Shown here: piece after piece, positions 17,885 through 26,747 of the stretch
Position numbering within the stretch: the first letter of the stretch is position 1
Layout: each line of letters starts with the position of its first letter
Assembly (NCBI RefSeq): GCF_014653195.1
Contig: NZ_BNAH01000004.1
Coordinates: 62,001 to 126,000, forward strand
Direction: 5' to 3'
DNA from: Thalassotalea profundi
GTDB lineage: Bacteria; Pseudomonadota; Gammaproteobacteria; Enterobacterales; Alteromonadaceae
Length of the DNA stretch: 64,000 nt
Notes under the pieces: generated by a model
The model's database searches: none
Seen by the model: only the letters and a program-made list of their open reading frames with translations
Told to the model about the DNA's origin: nothing
Position numbers and translations under genes: made by a program

Positions 17885-18775
17885 TTGACTTTATTTCTGT
17901 TGTTTAGTGTTATTCAAGTTACAAAGTCATACGGCTATAACAAAGTTACTAGTCTAAATGTGATTGGATGTAATAATTGTAATGCTACAATGTATGAACA
18001 AACGGCTTATGAACAGGCTAAAAGTATAGGTTTTGATTATGAATTAGGAGAACCTGTACCGACAAAAGTTTATGTATTTGATTATACAAAAAAACAGGTA
18101 AAATCATACAATGTCACTGAGCAATTTAATCCGTTTACAGGGGAACAATATATAACTTCAGCTGCCGCAGTTGAACTTTCCGTTTCTAATGAATGGTCAA
18201 ACATAGTGAATGTTTCTAATTCATTTTTTTCTGATCCCTTTGTATCAACATTCAACGGTTATGATTACCTACTCTCTACTTCTGTTAGAAATGCTGTTCA
18301 CCAACAGATATTAAATAATTGGTACGGTGTTGTCTTGGGCATGTCTTCTATGGTTTTAAAGTTAGATAATGTCATTGGTATAATTCCTGATAGTTTAACC
18401 GGTGATAAATTGGTCGTTACGTTTGCAGATAATTTGGAGCTAACATTAAAGCTCAAAGATCCGAATAAAGCAGGACTTAATCGACTATTAGATGCTCAAT
18501 TAGAATATCAACCCGACTCAGCGTATTATGTTGATGAAGATGGCAATGTAATTAAAATACCTGATGATGTTAAAGAGTGGACTACTCCTATGCAAAGAAA
18601 CTTTGATTCTGATGATGCTTTGAACAACTTTACTGGTTATATGTTAAACTGGGGGTTCGTAATTAGCGGTTCTAGTATTAACCGAGCAAATATGTCTTGT
18701 ACTAAGGTTGTACATCCTGCGACAGATACGCAGTCGGAACGTGTGGTTTTAACTTGTACTTTAACTGGAGGATAA
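17885..18775 (+). CDS. Hypothetical exported protein (296 aa)
   Basis: I do not recognise this family. TTG 17885 gives an N-terminus with a short hydrophobic stretch (LFLLFSVIQV) like a signal peptide. A Cys pair follows (VIGCNNCN), then a beta-rich body and a C-terminal domain with two Cys (NMSCTKVVH and VLTCTLTGG) that could form a disulfide in the periplasm. No strong ribosome binding site stands before the TTG, so the start is uncertain; the frame is open from 17864. It is followed four bases later by a small membrane protein gene and the pair lies between tRNA-Arg and tRNA-His, so it may be an insertion. Confidence 0.6.
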   Translation: MTLFLLFSVIQVTKSYGYNKVTSLNVIGCNNCNATMYEQTAYEQAKSIGFDYELGEPVPTKVYVFDYTKKQVKSYNVTEQFNPFTGEQYITSAAAVELSVSNEWSNIVNVSNSFFSDPFVSTFNGYDYLLSTSVRNAVHQQILNNWYGVVLGMSSMVLKLDNVIGIIPDSLTGDKLVVTFADNLELTLKLKDPNKAGLNRLLDAQLEYQPDSAYYVDEDGNVIKIPDDVKEWTTPMQRNFDSDDALNNFTGYMLNWGFVISGSSINRANMSCTKVVHPATDTQSERVVLTCTLTGG

Positions 18776-18779
18776 TTTT

Positions 18780-18977
18780 ATGTTTGTTTTAGGACAATTT
18801 ATAGCCCTTTTTATTGCAATAGCTCTTCCTATTCTTATTATGAGAAAGAAAGTTAGGTGTGCTAAACAGAGAAGAGTTTGGTCAATACTTTTTATAATTT
18901 TTCCAATTATTAGTTTTATTGCTTATCTTATATATCAATATATTTATTTGATGAATATCACTAAAACTTCAGTTTGA
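18780..18977 (+). CDS. Small membrane protein (65 aa)
   Basis: Starts four bases after the 296-residue gene and is preceded by GGAGG within the end of that gene, so the two are co-translated. The 65 residues contain two hydrophobic segments, about 3-21 (VLGQFIALFIAIALPILIM) and 35-56 (WSILFIIFPIISFIAYLIY), separated by a basic loop RKKVRCAKQRR. This suggests a two-helix inner membrane protein that might anchor or export its exported neighbour. The family is unknown to me. Confidence 0.65.
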   Translation: MFVLGQFIALFIAIALPILIMRKKVRCAKQRRVWSILFIIFPIISFIAYLIYQYIYLMNITKTSV

Positions 18978-19685
18978 TATCAGATTATTCGTAATGCCCA
19001 GCTATTAGTTATAATCTAAGCAGAGAGGTTGTAATTTATAGTCTGGGGTTTTCTTTAGATAAGTAAATTATTCTGTTTTAATTGGCTCTCTTTATATGTA
19101 TAGCAAGTGTATTTTAAAGTGACTAACTAACTGAGTATAGGTAAATTAAGAGACTCAAGAGTGTCGAATAGACTATTTACTTTAGCATCACATTTAAAGT
19201 TAGTTAAGCCTTTGGCAATTAATAGTTCGAATTGTATTTGTAACCGATTTTTTTGCGTTATAGACCTACATATGTTTATTTATTTTTCACCAAAATATCA
19301 AAACGTTTAGTCTCGTATAATATAATGATGCTACCTCTATAACTTAGTAAAGCGCATCAATAGTTTGCTATGCTAAACTTTTCAAGTAGACCATACGTCT
19401 AACTTATTGGTTAATATTTATTTGGACGTTTAATGAACGATTTTGATAGGGTTAATTTCTATTGTTTACAATAAATTACCTTATTACTCGTCAATATGTT
19501 TTTTTTTGGCGTATTTATGCGTTTTAGTCATAAAAGTTGTTGACTTTGGTAAGGGCGATAATTAATATACGCCTCGTTCTGAGCAGGGTGGATACAGCAT
19601 TTAGGTATTTGTTGTGATTTAGAATGTTAACGTCTTGTATTATATATTTTTTACTTTGCAGGGCGTGCCGTAAAAAAATATTATG
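18978..19685. other. About 700-bp AT-rich spacer before tRNA-His
   Basis: I see no gene of convincing length on either strand. The only clear signals are the tRNA promoter at 19540-19568 and a short GGCGTGCC at about 19662-19669 that resembles the tail of tRNA-Arg. The rest is AT-rich. Confidence 0.5.
19540..19568 (+). promoter_or_regulatory. Sigma70 promoter of the tRNA-His/tRNA-Pro pair
   Basis: TTGACT (19540-19545) and TAATAT (19563-19568) are separated by 17 bp, followed by ACGCCTCG, a GC-rich discriminator typical of stable-RNA promoters. The tRNA-His gene starts about 110 nt downstream, implying a leader to be processed. Confidence 0.8.
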
Positions 19686-19761
19686 GTGGCTATAGCTCAG
19701 TTGGTAGAGCCCCGGATTGTGATTCCGGTTGTCGAGGGTTCAAGTCCCTTTAGCCACCCCA
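19686..19761 (+). tRNA. hisR: tRNA-His (anticodon GTG)
   Basis: Acceptor stem GTGGCTA pairs with TAGCCAC, followed by C73 and CCA. The extra G-1 of tRNA-His would be the G at 19685. The anticodon stem CCGGA/TCCGG encloses TTGTGAT, giving GTG. Confidence 0.97.
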
Positions 19762-19790
19762 TTTTTTATTGGCAGAAGTCATATATGTAT

Positions 19791-19867
19791 CGGTGATTAG
19801 CGCAGCTTGGTAGCGCACTTGGTTTGGGTCCAAGGGGTCGCAAGTTCGAATCTTGCATCACCGACCA
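19791..19867 (+). tRNA. tRNA-Pro (anticodon TGG), copy 2
   Basis: Identical over all 77 nt to the tRNA-Pro at 17375-17451, with encoded CCA. It follows tRNA-His by 29 bp and is probably co-transcribed. Its last 18 nt and the six bases after it recur at 20009-20032. Confidence 0.97.
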
Positions 19868-20108
19868 CTTCTTAAATGTTTATTAATTCATTAAAATTAA
19901 GCACTGTTTACATTTAGATAAGAACTTGCGAAGCAAGTCGAAAAAATTGTCTGGAACAATTTTTAACGCGTAGCGACCCGAAGGGCGAAGTACAGGATGT
20001 ACGAAGTCATCTTGCATCACCGACCACTTCTTTATTACTTGCCTCTATTTACATATTTAAATTATCCATTACTCACATTTAGCATATAACTTGTAGAGCA
20101 AGTCGAAA
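19850..20108. repeat. Decayed tandem duplication of the tRNA-Pro 3' flank
   Basis: A 24-bp stretch comprising the last 18 nt of tRNA-Pro and six following bases occurs at 19850-19873 and again at 20009-20032. After 35-50 bp both copies reach a similar segment: CATTTAG, then ACTTG, a 5-nt loop and CAAGTCGAAA (19911-19943 and 20075-20108). The middle parts have diverged. The order suggests an old tandem duplication of about 160 bp whose second copy lost the body of the tRNA. Confidence 0.7.
19924..20002. repeat. Run of five consecutive mini-hairpins, four with GNA triloops
   Basis: Hairpins follow head to tail: ACTTGC-gaa-GCAAGT (19924-19938), AAAAATTGT-ctgga-ACAATTTTT (19942-19964), CGC-gta-GCG (19967-19975), CCC-gaa-GGG (19977-19985) and GTACA-gga-TGTAC (19990-20002). 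Four have three-base loops of the form GNA, and the first contains GCGAAGC, known as an exceptionally stable DNA mini-hairpin. The segment lies between the tRNA-Pro gene and tig. Confidence 0.85.
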
Positions 20109-20388
20109 CACTGTATTCATATCGATCATATATGATTAAAACTCTCCTTATATCGATTATTTTCCTTTAGTATTCAGTTATTAAATTTGGATGGATTATT
20201 GGGTTATTTACTTGAATTTTATTGATATAAATTGAAATTTAGTTCGTGTAAAAAAATTAATTTGGATCTCTGCTCGACTCTTGCTAAAAGCGCCGCTATA
20301 ATTCTGCGTCATTATTTTTAATCTGAATGTCTGTTTTTCGGATTTTCCGGGCTCTCCTAGCATTTGCTGATGAGCGAGGGCAAATATT
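20109..20388. other. AT-rich spacer before the tig promoter
   Basis: This remainder of the gap between tRNA-Pro and tig holds no supported gene. A 67-codon minus-strand frame crosses the tig promoter and lacks a recognisable product, so it is not accepted. Confidence 0.4.
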
Positions 20389-20417
20389 TTGCTCGCTATA
20401 GATAGATTCATTATATA
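20389..20417 (+). promoter_or_regulatory. Sigma70 promoter of tig
   Basis: TTGCTC (20389-20394) and TATATA (20412-20417) are separated by 17 bp, 34 bp before the tig ATG. Confidence 0.65.
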
Positions 20418-20451
20418 AGAGCGTAGTAACGCTAAGTATTGAGGTAATTAA

Positions 20452-21759
20452 ATGCAAGTTTCATTAGAGACTACAAAAGGTTTGGAACGTCGATTAACTA
20501 TTTCAGTTCCGGCAGAAAAAGTGGATGTTGAAGTAAAAAACCGTCTTCGTCAAATTGGTAAAACGCAGCGTATAAACGGTTTCCGTCCAGGTAAAGTGCC
20601 ACCATCTGTTATTCAAAAGCGTTATGGCGCATCGGTTCGCCAAGAAATCGCGGGTGAAGTAATGCAACGTAACTTTGTTGAAGCTATCATTGCAGAGAAA
20701 ATCAACCCAGCGGGTCGTCCACAATTCGTTGCTAAAAGCAACGAAGATGGCAAAGATTTAGAGTTTGAAGCGACTTTTGAAATTTATCCTGAAGTGAGCT
20801 TATCTGGTTTAGATAAAATTAAAGTTGAACGTGCTATTGCTGAAGTAACAGACAAAGATTTAGATGAAATGTTTGTTACCTTACAGAATCAACACAAAAC
20901 TTGGAAAGAAAACAAGCGTAAAACCAAAAAGGGCGATAAGTTAACGATTAACTTTTTAGGCCGCGTAAATGGTGAAGAATTTGAAGGCGGAAAAGCTGAG
21001 AATTTTGAATTAGAACTTGGTGCTAGTCGTATGATCCCTGGTTTTGAAACTGATATTATTGGTATGAAAGTCGGTGAAGAAAAAACGATTAAAGTTACTT
21101 TCCCAGAAGACTACCATGCTGAAAACCTAAAAGGTAAAGAAGCTGAATTTGATATTTCTATTCTTAAAACAGAAGGTCCAGTTTTACCTCCGGTTGACGA
21201 AGAATTTGCTAAATTATTTGGTATTGAAGAAGGCGGTGTTGAAGCTTTACGTGAAGAAGTACGTAAAAATATGACTCGTGAATTAAATCAAGCAATTAAA
21301 GCTAAAGTTAAAGAGCAAGTGATTGAAGGTTTATTAGAAGCCAACGAAATTGATTTACCAAGTGCTTTAATCGCCCAAGAAATTGATGTGTTACGTCAAC
21401 AAGCGATGCAGCGTTTTGCAGGTCAAATGGATCCTAAAAACATGCCTGAACTTCCAGGTGACATGTTTGAAGAGCAAGCTAAACGTCGTGTTAAAGTAGG
21501 TTTGTTACTTGGTGAAGTCATTAAAATTAACGAATTGAAAGTTGATGAAGCCAAAGTTAATGAATTAATTGAAACGGCAGCTTCTGCGTACGAAGATCCT
21601 CAAGAAGTCATTGAGTACTACAAAACTAATAAAGAGTTAAATCAACAAATGCAAAATGTTGCTTTAGAAGAGCAAGCAGTTGAGTTATTAGTTGAAGGTG
21701 CTAAAGTAAAAGATAAGAAAGCTAGCTTCAAAGATATAATGAATCCTGAAGGTAAATAA
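20452..21759 (+). CDS. tig: Trigger factor, ribosome-associated chaperone
   Basis: Trigger factor meets nascent chains at the ribosome exit. The 435-residue protein has the N-terminal ribosome-binding domain with the signature GFRPGKVP at residues 43-50, an FKBP-like prolyl isomerase domain at about 155-245 ([20 protein letters not shown]... to ...[11 protein letters not shown]) and a helical C-terminal chaperone domain. A GAGGT ribosome binding site stands 8 nt before the ATG. It begins the conserved tig-clpP-clpX-lon-hupB-ppiD region. A hairpin terminator follows, which overlaps the apparent clpP promoter. Confidence 0.98.
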   Translation: MQVSLETTKGLERRLTISVPAEKVDVEVKNRLRQIGKTQRINGFRPGKVPPSVIQKRYGASVRQEIAGEVMQRNFVEAIIAEKINPAGRPQFVAKSNEDGKDLEFEATFEIYPEVSLSGLDKIKVERAIAEVTDKDLDEMFVTLQNQHKTWKENKRKTKKGDKLTINFLGRVNGEEFEGGKAENFELELGASRMIPGFETDIIGMKVGEEKTIKVTFPEDYHAENLKGKEAEFDISILKTEGPVLPPVDEEFAKLFGIEEGGVEALREEVRKNMTRELNQAIKAKVKEQVIEGLLEANEIDLPSALIAQEIDVLRQQAMQRFAGQMDPKNMPELPGDMFEEQAKRRVKVGLLLGEVIKINELKVDEAKVNELIETAASAYEDPQEVIEYYKTNKELNQQMQNVALEEQAVELLVEGAKVKDKKASFKDIMNPEGK

Positions 21760-21768
21760 GCTTTTTCA

Positions 21769-21797
21769 TTGACATTAGCTTAAGCAATAGCTTAAAT
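21769..21797 (+). promoter_or_regulatory. Probable clpP promoter at the end of tig
   Basis: A consensus TTGACA (21769-21774) and TTAAAT (21792-21797) are separated by 17 bp. The -10 box runs into the first arm of the tig terminator hairpin, so the hairpin would lie in the clpP leader. Only 17 nt separate the hairpin T-run from the clpP start, too few for a promoter there. Confidence 0.55.
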
Positions 21798-21829
21798 GGC
21801 TTATATGGAAACATATAAGCCATTTTTTA
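21794..21829 (+). terminator. Terminator of tig
   Basis: A perfect 14-bp stem, AAATGGCTTATATG with its complement (21812-21825), closes a GAAA tetraloop and is followed by six T. Confidence 0.92.
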
Positions 21830-21846
21830 TAGTAAGGAAATAATAG

Positions 21847-22485
21847 TTGTTTACTTCTCAAAATAATTCTCACGATTTTACCAATATCACTGAAAGTGCT
21901 TTAGTACCAATGGTTGTTGAACAAACACCTAAAGGGGAACGCTCTTATGATATATATTCTCGCTTATTAAAAGAACGAGTGATCTTTTTATGTGGTCAAG
22001 TAGAAGATCACATGGCAAATCTTATTGTCGCTCAGTTACTATTTTTAGAGTCAGAAAGTCCAGAAAAAGATATTTATCTTTATATTAATTCTCCAGGTGG
22101 TTCGGTCACAGCAGGAATGGCCATATACGATACCATGAAGTTTATTAGACCTAATGTAAGTACTGTCTGCATTGGTCAAGCTGCAAGTATGGGAGCCTTT
22201 TTGCTTTCAGGCGGTGAAAAAGGGAAACGTTACTGCCTACCTAATGCTCGCGTGATGATTCATCAGCCATTGGGTGGCTTTCAAGGTCAAGCATCTGATT
22301 TTGAAATACACGCAAAAGAAATTTTGTATATTAAAGATAAATTAAATCGTTTAATGGCAGAGCATACTGGTCAACCATTAGAGAAAGTCTCAGTTGATAC
22401 AGATCGTGATAATTTCTTAAGTGCTGAAAGCGCAGTTGAATATGGATTAGTTGATGCCATATTAGAACAAAGAGCTGACAAGTAA
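21847..22485 (+). CDS. clpP: ATP-dependent Clp protease proteolytic subunit
   Basis: ClpP forms the tetradecameric serine protease chamber served by ClpX. The 212-residue protein has Ser114 (GQAASMGAF), His139 (MIHQPLGG) and Asp188 ([11 protein letters not shown]) as the catalytic triad, with E. coli spacing. TTG 21847 is the start, supported by an AAGGA 8-9 nt before it; the preceding region has an in-frame stop. Its expected substrates include proteins tagged by the tmRNA encoded in this window. clpX follows 88 bp downstream. Confidence 0.97.
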   Translation: MFTSQNNSHDFTNITESALVPMVVEQTPKGERSYDIYSRLLKERVIFLCGQVEDHMANLIVAQLLFLESESPEKDIYLYINSPGGSVTAGMAIYDTMKFIRPNVSTVCIGQAASMGAFLLSGGEKGKRYCLPNARVMIHQPLGGFQGQASDFEIHAKEILYIKDKLNRLMAEHTGQPLEKVSVDTDRDNFLSAESAVEYGLVDAILEQRADK

Positions 22486-22573
22486 AATTGTCATTATTTC
22501 ACAGTGTGATTTGTAGGTTTTACGAAAGATTAAAAGCTATAGATATTGAATTCAAACAGTTTAGAGGTACCGT

Positions 22574-23854
22574 ATGACCGATATTAAGAAAGGTGACGGT
22601 GATAGTGGAAAATTATTATACTGCTCGTTTTGCGGTAAAAGCCAACATGAAGTGCGCAAATTAATTGCGGGCCCTTCCGTATTTATTTGTGATGAATGTG
22701 TTGAGTTATGTAATGACATTATTCGTGAAGAAATAAAAGAAATTGCACCAAAACAAGAAAGTGAGTCTTTGCCTTCCCCTATTGAGATAAGAAAGAGCTT
22801 AGATGATTATGTTATTGGTCAAGACCATGCCAAAAAAGTACTAGCCGTAGCTGTTTATAATCACTATAAACGATTACGTAATGGTGATATGCATAATGGT
22901 ATAGAACTTGGTAAAAGTAATATTTTATTAATTGGCCCAACAGGTTGTGGTAAAACTTTACTTGCAGAAACATTAGCTCGTTTATTAGACGTACCATTTA
23001 CAATGGCTGATGCAACTACCTTAACAGAAGCGGGGTACGTGGGTGAAGATGTTGAGAACATCATTCAAAAGCTTCTTCAAAAGTGTGACTACGATGTAGA
23101 AAAAGCACAACGCGGTATTGTTTATATTGATGAAATTGACAAAATTTCACGTAAGTCAGATAACCCCTCCATAACTCGTGACGTTTCTGGTGAAGGTGTC
23201 CAACAAGCATTGCTAAAACTTATTGAAGGCACTATTGCTTCTGTTCCACCTCAAGGTGGTCGTAAGCATCCGCAACAAGAGTTTTTGCAAGTTGACACGT
23301 CTAAGATTCTATTTATCTGCGGTGGTGCATTTGCTGGGCTAGATAAAGTGGTTGAGCAACGTAGCCAAGTAGGAACTGGTATTGGCTTCGGTGCTGAAGT
23401 GAAAAGTAGCGATAAAAATAAATCATTAACGGATCGCTTCCAAGAAGTTGAACCAGAAGATTTAGTTAAATACGGGCTTATTCCTGAGTTTATAGGACGC
23501 TTACCTGTAGTTGCTACATTAAGTGAACTTGATGAAGAAGCGTTAGTACAAATTTTACAAGAGCCTAAAAACGCGTTAACTAAGCAATTTACTGCATTAT
23601 TCGATATGGAAAAAGTAGAACTAGAGTTTAGGAAAGATGCCTTACTTGCTATCGCGAATAAAGCTATGGTACGTAAAACAGGTGCTCGTGGTTTGCGTTC
23701 AATTGTAGAAGGTGTATTACTTGATACTATGTATGAGTTACCATCAATGGAAAATGTTAGTAAGGTGGTGGTCGATGAAACAGTAATAAAAGGTGAATCA
23801 AAGCCCATTATTATTTACGAAAATCCACAGGAACAAGCTGCGTCAGAAAATTAG
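22574..23854 (+). CDS. clpX: ATP-dependent Clp protease ATP-binding subunit ClpX
   Basis: A hexameric AAA+ unfoldase feeding ClpP. The 426-residue protein has an N-terminal zinc domain with Cys17, Cys20, Cys39 and Cys42, Walker A GPTGCGKT at 121-128, the GYVGEDVEN pore loop, Walker B IVYIDEID, the RKH loop [10 protein letters not shown] and the IGF loop ([11 protein letters not shown]) that docks to ClpP. All are intact. A hairpin terminator follows, so lon has its own promoter. Confidence 0.98.
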   Translation: MTDIKKGDGDSGKLLYCSFCGKSQHEVRKLIAGPSVFICDECVELCNDIIREEIKEIAPKQESESLPSPIEIRKSLDDYVIGQDHAKKVLAVAVYNHYKRLRNGDMHNGIELGKSNILLIGPTGCGKTLLAETLARLLDVPFTMADATTLTEAGYVGEDVENIIQKLLQKCDYDVEKAQRGIVYIDEIDKISRKSDNPSITRDVSGEGVQQALLKLIEGTIASVPPQGGRKHPQQEFLQVDTSKILFICGGAFAGLDKVVEQRSQVGTGIGFGAEVKSSDKNKSLTDRFQEVEPEDLVKYGLIPEFIGRLPVVATLSELDEEALVQILQEPKNALTKQFTALFDMEKVELEFRKDALLAIANKAMVRKTGARGLRSIVEGVLLDTMYELPSMENVSKVVVDETVIKGESKPIIIYENPQEQAASEN

Positions 23855-23879
23855 TACACCAACCACTTATGAACAAACT

Positions 23880-23907
23880 AAAAAACCACGTTTCAACGTG
23901 GTTTTTT
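23880..23907 (+). terminator. Terminator of clpX
   Basis: Stem AAAAACCACG with CGTGGTTTTT around TTTCAA, followed by T-rich sequence. Confidence 0.9.
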
Positions 23908-23976
23908 AGTTTCAGGCCTTAACTTATTTTTGAGCTGATATAATTCGAAGTTTCCTAGGCTTTTTTGTTACTCTTT

Positions 23977-24005
23977 CTTGAAAGATAAAAAGTATATCCC
24001 CATAT
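23977..24005 (+). promoter_or_regulatory. Heat-shock (sigma32) promoter of lon
   Basis: CTTGAAA (23977-23983) and CCCCATAT (23998-24005) are separated by 14 bp, an exact match to the E. coli RpoH consensus (CTTGAAA, 12-15 bp, CCCCATNT). Transcription would start near 24012, about 85 nt before lon. Confidence 0.92.
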
Positions 24006-24015
24006 ACTTTTTATC
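23984..24015. repeat. 32-bp inverted repeat spanning the lon promoter
   Basis: Arms of 14 bp (GATAAAAAGTATAT and its exact complement at 24002-24015) surround CCCC. The loop is the CCCC of the sigma32 -10 element. Possible roles are an operator or a transcript-start hairpin. Confidence 0.9.
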
Positions 24016-24097
24016 CAAGTTGTAATAATACTATACTGACTAATTTATTAGTTCAGTTGGTATAGCATCTAATAAGATTTCCAAGAGAGAATCCATA

Positions 24098-26458
24098 ATG
24101 TCTGAAGAATTAGTTGATGTAGCCACGAATGTTGCTGCTATCCCCGTATTAGCTTTACGTGATGTTGTAGTGTACCCACAAATGGTGATCCCATTGTTTG
24201 TTGGTAGAGAAAAGTCGATTCGTTGTTTAGATATTGCAATGGAAGGAGATAAACAAGTATTTTTAGTAGCACAGAAAGATGCAGCTGTTGATGATCCTAA
24301 TACTGACGACGTATATGAAACAGGTACTGTAGCTACCATTTTACAGATGCTCAAATTACCTGATGGTACTGTTAAAGTGTTAGTTGAAGGAGTGCGTCGA
24401 GCTAAAATTACCGCTTTTGTTGATACTCAGGAACACTTCACAGCAGATATTGACTATCTTGCATTAGAAAATATTGATGATGACAATGTAGAAATACTTG
24501 TACGCTCTGCTATCTCGCAGTTTGAAGGGTATGTAAAACTTAATAAAAAAATCCCTCCAGAAGTTTTAACGTCTGTAGCAGGTATTGATGATGCAGAACA
24601 GCTTGCAGACACTATGGCTGCTCACATGCCACTAAAATTAACAGATAAACAGAAAGTATTAGAAATCACTAGTGTGACTGAGCGACTTGAATATTTAATG
24701 GCGCTCATGGAAGGTGAAATTGATCTACTACAAGTAGAGAAAAAAATTCGTACTCGCGTTAAAAAGCAAATGGAAAAAAGTCAACGTGAATATTATTTGA
24801 ATGAACAGATGAAGGCTATTCAAAAAGAATTAGGCGATGATGAAGAGGGAAGTAACGAAGTTGAGCAAATTGAAAAACAAATCAATGAAGCTCAAATGCC
24901 CAAAGAAGCTAAAGATAAAACGTTAGCGGAATTAAAGAAATTAAAAATGATGTCACCAATGTCAGCGGAAGCGACGGTTGTTAGAAGCTATATTGACTGG
25001 ATGATTAGTGTTCCATGGAAAAAACGCAGTAAACTGAAACGTAATTTAAAACTTGCTGAGGATGTATTAGCGCAAGATCATTATGGTCTTGAAAAAGTTA
25101 AAGAACGTATTATTGAGTATCTAGCGGTTCAACAACGTGTTAGTCAATTAAAAGGACCAATATTATGTTTAGTGGGTCCTCCTGGGGTTGGTAAAACCTC
25201 TCTAGGTCAGTCAATTGCTAAATCAACTGGTCGTAAATATGTACGCATGGCATTAGGTGGTGTGCGTGATGAAGCAGAAATTAGAGGACATAGACGAACC
25301 TATATTGGATCGCTACCGGGTAAGTTGATTCAAAAAATAGCCAAAGTAGGTGTAAAAAATCCATTATTTTTGCTTGATGAAATAGATAAAATGGCATCAG
25401 ACATGCGTGGAGATCCTGCATCAGCACTGCTTGAAGTGTTAGATCCTGAACAAAATAGTAGTTTTAATGATCATTATCTTGAAGTCGATTATGATCTTTC
25501 CGATGTTATGTTCGTTGCAACTTCAAATAGTATGGATATTCCTGGCCCATTGCTTGACCGAATGGAAGTTATTCGTTTATCAGGATATACCGAAGATGAA
25601 AAGCTTAATATAGCTAAACGTCATTTATTGTTGAAACAAATAGAACGCAATGGCCTTAAAGAAAAAGAGATAGAAATTGATGACAGCGCCATTATGGGGA
25701 TTATTCGTTATTACACTAGAGAGGCTGGTGTACGAAGCTTAGAGCGTGAAATATCTAAACTATGTCGTAAAGCGGTAAAAGCGATATTATTAGATAAGTC
25801 ATTAAAAAAGGTTACGATTACCCAAGATAATTTATCGGAATATTTAGGTGTGCAACGTTTCGATTATGGTAAGGCAGATACTGAAAACAGAGTAGGGCTT
25901 GTAACTGGCTTAGCATGGACACAGGTTGGTGGAGAGTTGTTAACTATCGAAACAGCATCTGTTCCAGGTAAAGGCAAGCTTTCCTATACCGGTTCGTTGG
26001 GTGATGTAATGCAAGAGTCAATTCAGGCTGCAATGACAGTAGTCAGAAGTCGAACGGAAAAACTTCGTATTAATGACGATTTTTACGAAAAAAGAGACAT
26101 TCATGTGCATGTCCCTGAAGGAGCTACCCCTAAAGATGGACCTAGTGCAGGTATTGGTATGTGCACTGCGCTAGTGTCTAGCTTAACAGGAAATCCAGTT
26201 AAAGCTGATGTTGCAATGACTGGTGAAATAACTCTACGAGGAGAGGTGCTTGCTATTGGTGGCTTGAAAGAAAAATTATTAGCGGCGCACCGTGGTGGTA
26301 TAAAAACAGTTATTATTCCAAAAGATAATGAAAGAGATTTAGCTGAAATTCCTGACAATGTTAAAGCTGATTTATCCATTCACCCAGTTAAATGGATTGA
26401 TGACGTATTAAATATTGCATTAGAGCAACCAGTTGAAAAATGGAAGAAAGCTGACTAA
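24098..26458 (+). CDS. lon: ATP-dependent protease Lon
   Basis: Lon is a cytoplasmic AAA+ serine protease that degrades misfolded and regulatory proteins. The 786-residue protein has the N-terminal LON domain (IPVLALRDVVVYPQMVIPLFVGRE), the coiled-coil region, Walker A GPPGVGKT at 360-367, Walker B (PLFLLDEIDKM) and the protease dyad Ser683 (DGPSAGIG) and Lys726 (GGLKEKLL). Its own heat-shock promoter precedes it. No clear terminator follows, but hupB has a long structured leader. Confidence 0.98.
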   Translation: MSEELVDVATNVAAIPVLALRDVVVYPQMVIPLFVGREKSIRCLDIAMEGDKQVFLVAQKDAAVDDPNTDDVYETGTVATILQMLKLPDGTVKVLVEGVRRAKITAFVDTQEHFTADIDYLALENIDDDNVEILVRSAISQFEGYVKLNKKIPPEVLTSVAGIDDAEQLADTMAAHMPLKLTDKQKVLEITSVTERLEYLMALMEGEIDLLQVEKKIRTRVKKQMEKSQREYYLNEQMKAIQKELGDDEEGSNEVEQIEKQINEAQMPKEAKDKTLAELKKLKMMSPMSAEATVVRSYIDWMISVPWKKRSKLKRNLKLAEDVLAQDHYGLEKVKERIIEYLAVQQRVSQLKGPILCLVGPPGVGKTSLGQSIAKSTGRKYVRMALGGVRDEAEIRGHRRTYIGSLPGKLIQKIAKVGVKNPLFLLDEIDKMASDMRGDPASALLEVLDPEQNSSFNDHYLEVDYDLSDVMFVATSNSMDIPGPLLDRMEVIRLSGYTEDEKLNIAKRHLLLKQIERNGLKEKEIEIDDSAIMGIIRYYTREAGVRSLEREISKLCRKAVKAILLDKSLKKVTITQDNLSEYLGVQRFDYGKADTENRVGLVTGLAWTQVGGELLTIETASVPGKGKLSYTGSLGDVMQESIQAAMTVVRSRTEKLRINDDFYEKRDIHVHVPEGATPKDGPSAGIGMCTALVSSLTGNPVKADVAMTGEITLRGEVLAIGGLKEKLLAAHRGGIKTVIIPKDNERDLAEIPDNVKADLSIHPVKWIDDVLNIALEQPVEKWKKAD

Positions 26459-26577
26459 TTAAGGTGAAATCGTTGTTTTTTTGTTAAAAAAGGCAAAAAA
26501 AACACAAAAAATTGAAAAAAATTGCAATAAAGGCTTTCCAAATAAATAAAACGTGGTAAGTTAATGGAGCTGAATCG

Positions 26578-26606
26578 CTAGACCCCAATGTTAATAAGGG
26601 GTCTAG
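26578..26606 (+). other. Hairpin in the hupB leader
   Basis: CTAGACCCC (26578-26586) pairs exactly with GGGGTCTAG (26598-26606) around 11 nt. It is not followed by a T-run, so it is not a standard terminator. A second long-range pair, CAGCGCT (26649-26655) with AGCGCTG (26713-26719), lies nearer the start. It may form a structured 5' leader. Confidence 0.6.
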
Positions 26607-26747
26607 AAGAGATAAATTAAATTATCTTTATTTGGAATTTCTTTAACTCAGCGCTTGATGTTCGAAAAGAAGCTTGTTATAAAGTCTCGGCAGGACGCTA
26701 AAAATAAAAGATAGCGCTGAATAATAAACTTTGAAGGGGAATATACT

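Noticed and set aside
19660..19672. GGCGTGCC as a remnant of tRNA-Arg
   Set aside because: Only eight bases match the tRNA-Arg tail and nothing else of the tRNA is present; too short to claim.
20208..20411. 67-codon minus-strand frame upstream of tig
   Set aside because: It spans the tig promoter and shows no recognisable features or ribosome binding site.
23251..23808. Long minus-strand frame opposite clpX
   Set aside because: Lies wholly inside clpX, has Ser-rich low-information composition typical of an antisense shadow and no family features.
24047..24070. tRNA D-arm-like sequence (TTCAGTTGGTATAGCATC) before lon
   Set aside because: No acceptor stem, anticodon arm or T-arm follows; chance similarity in the lon leader.
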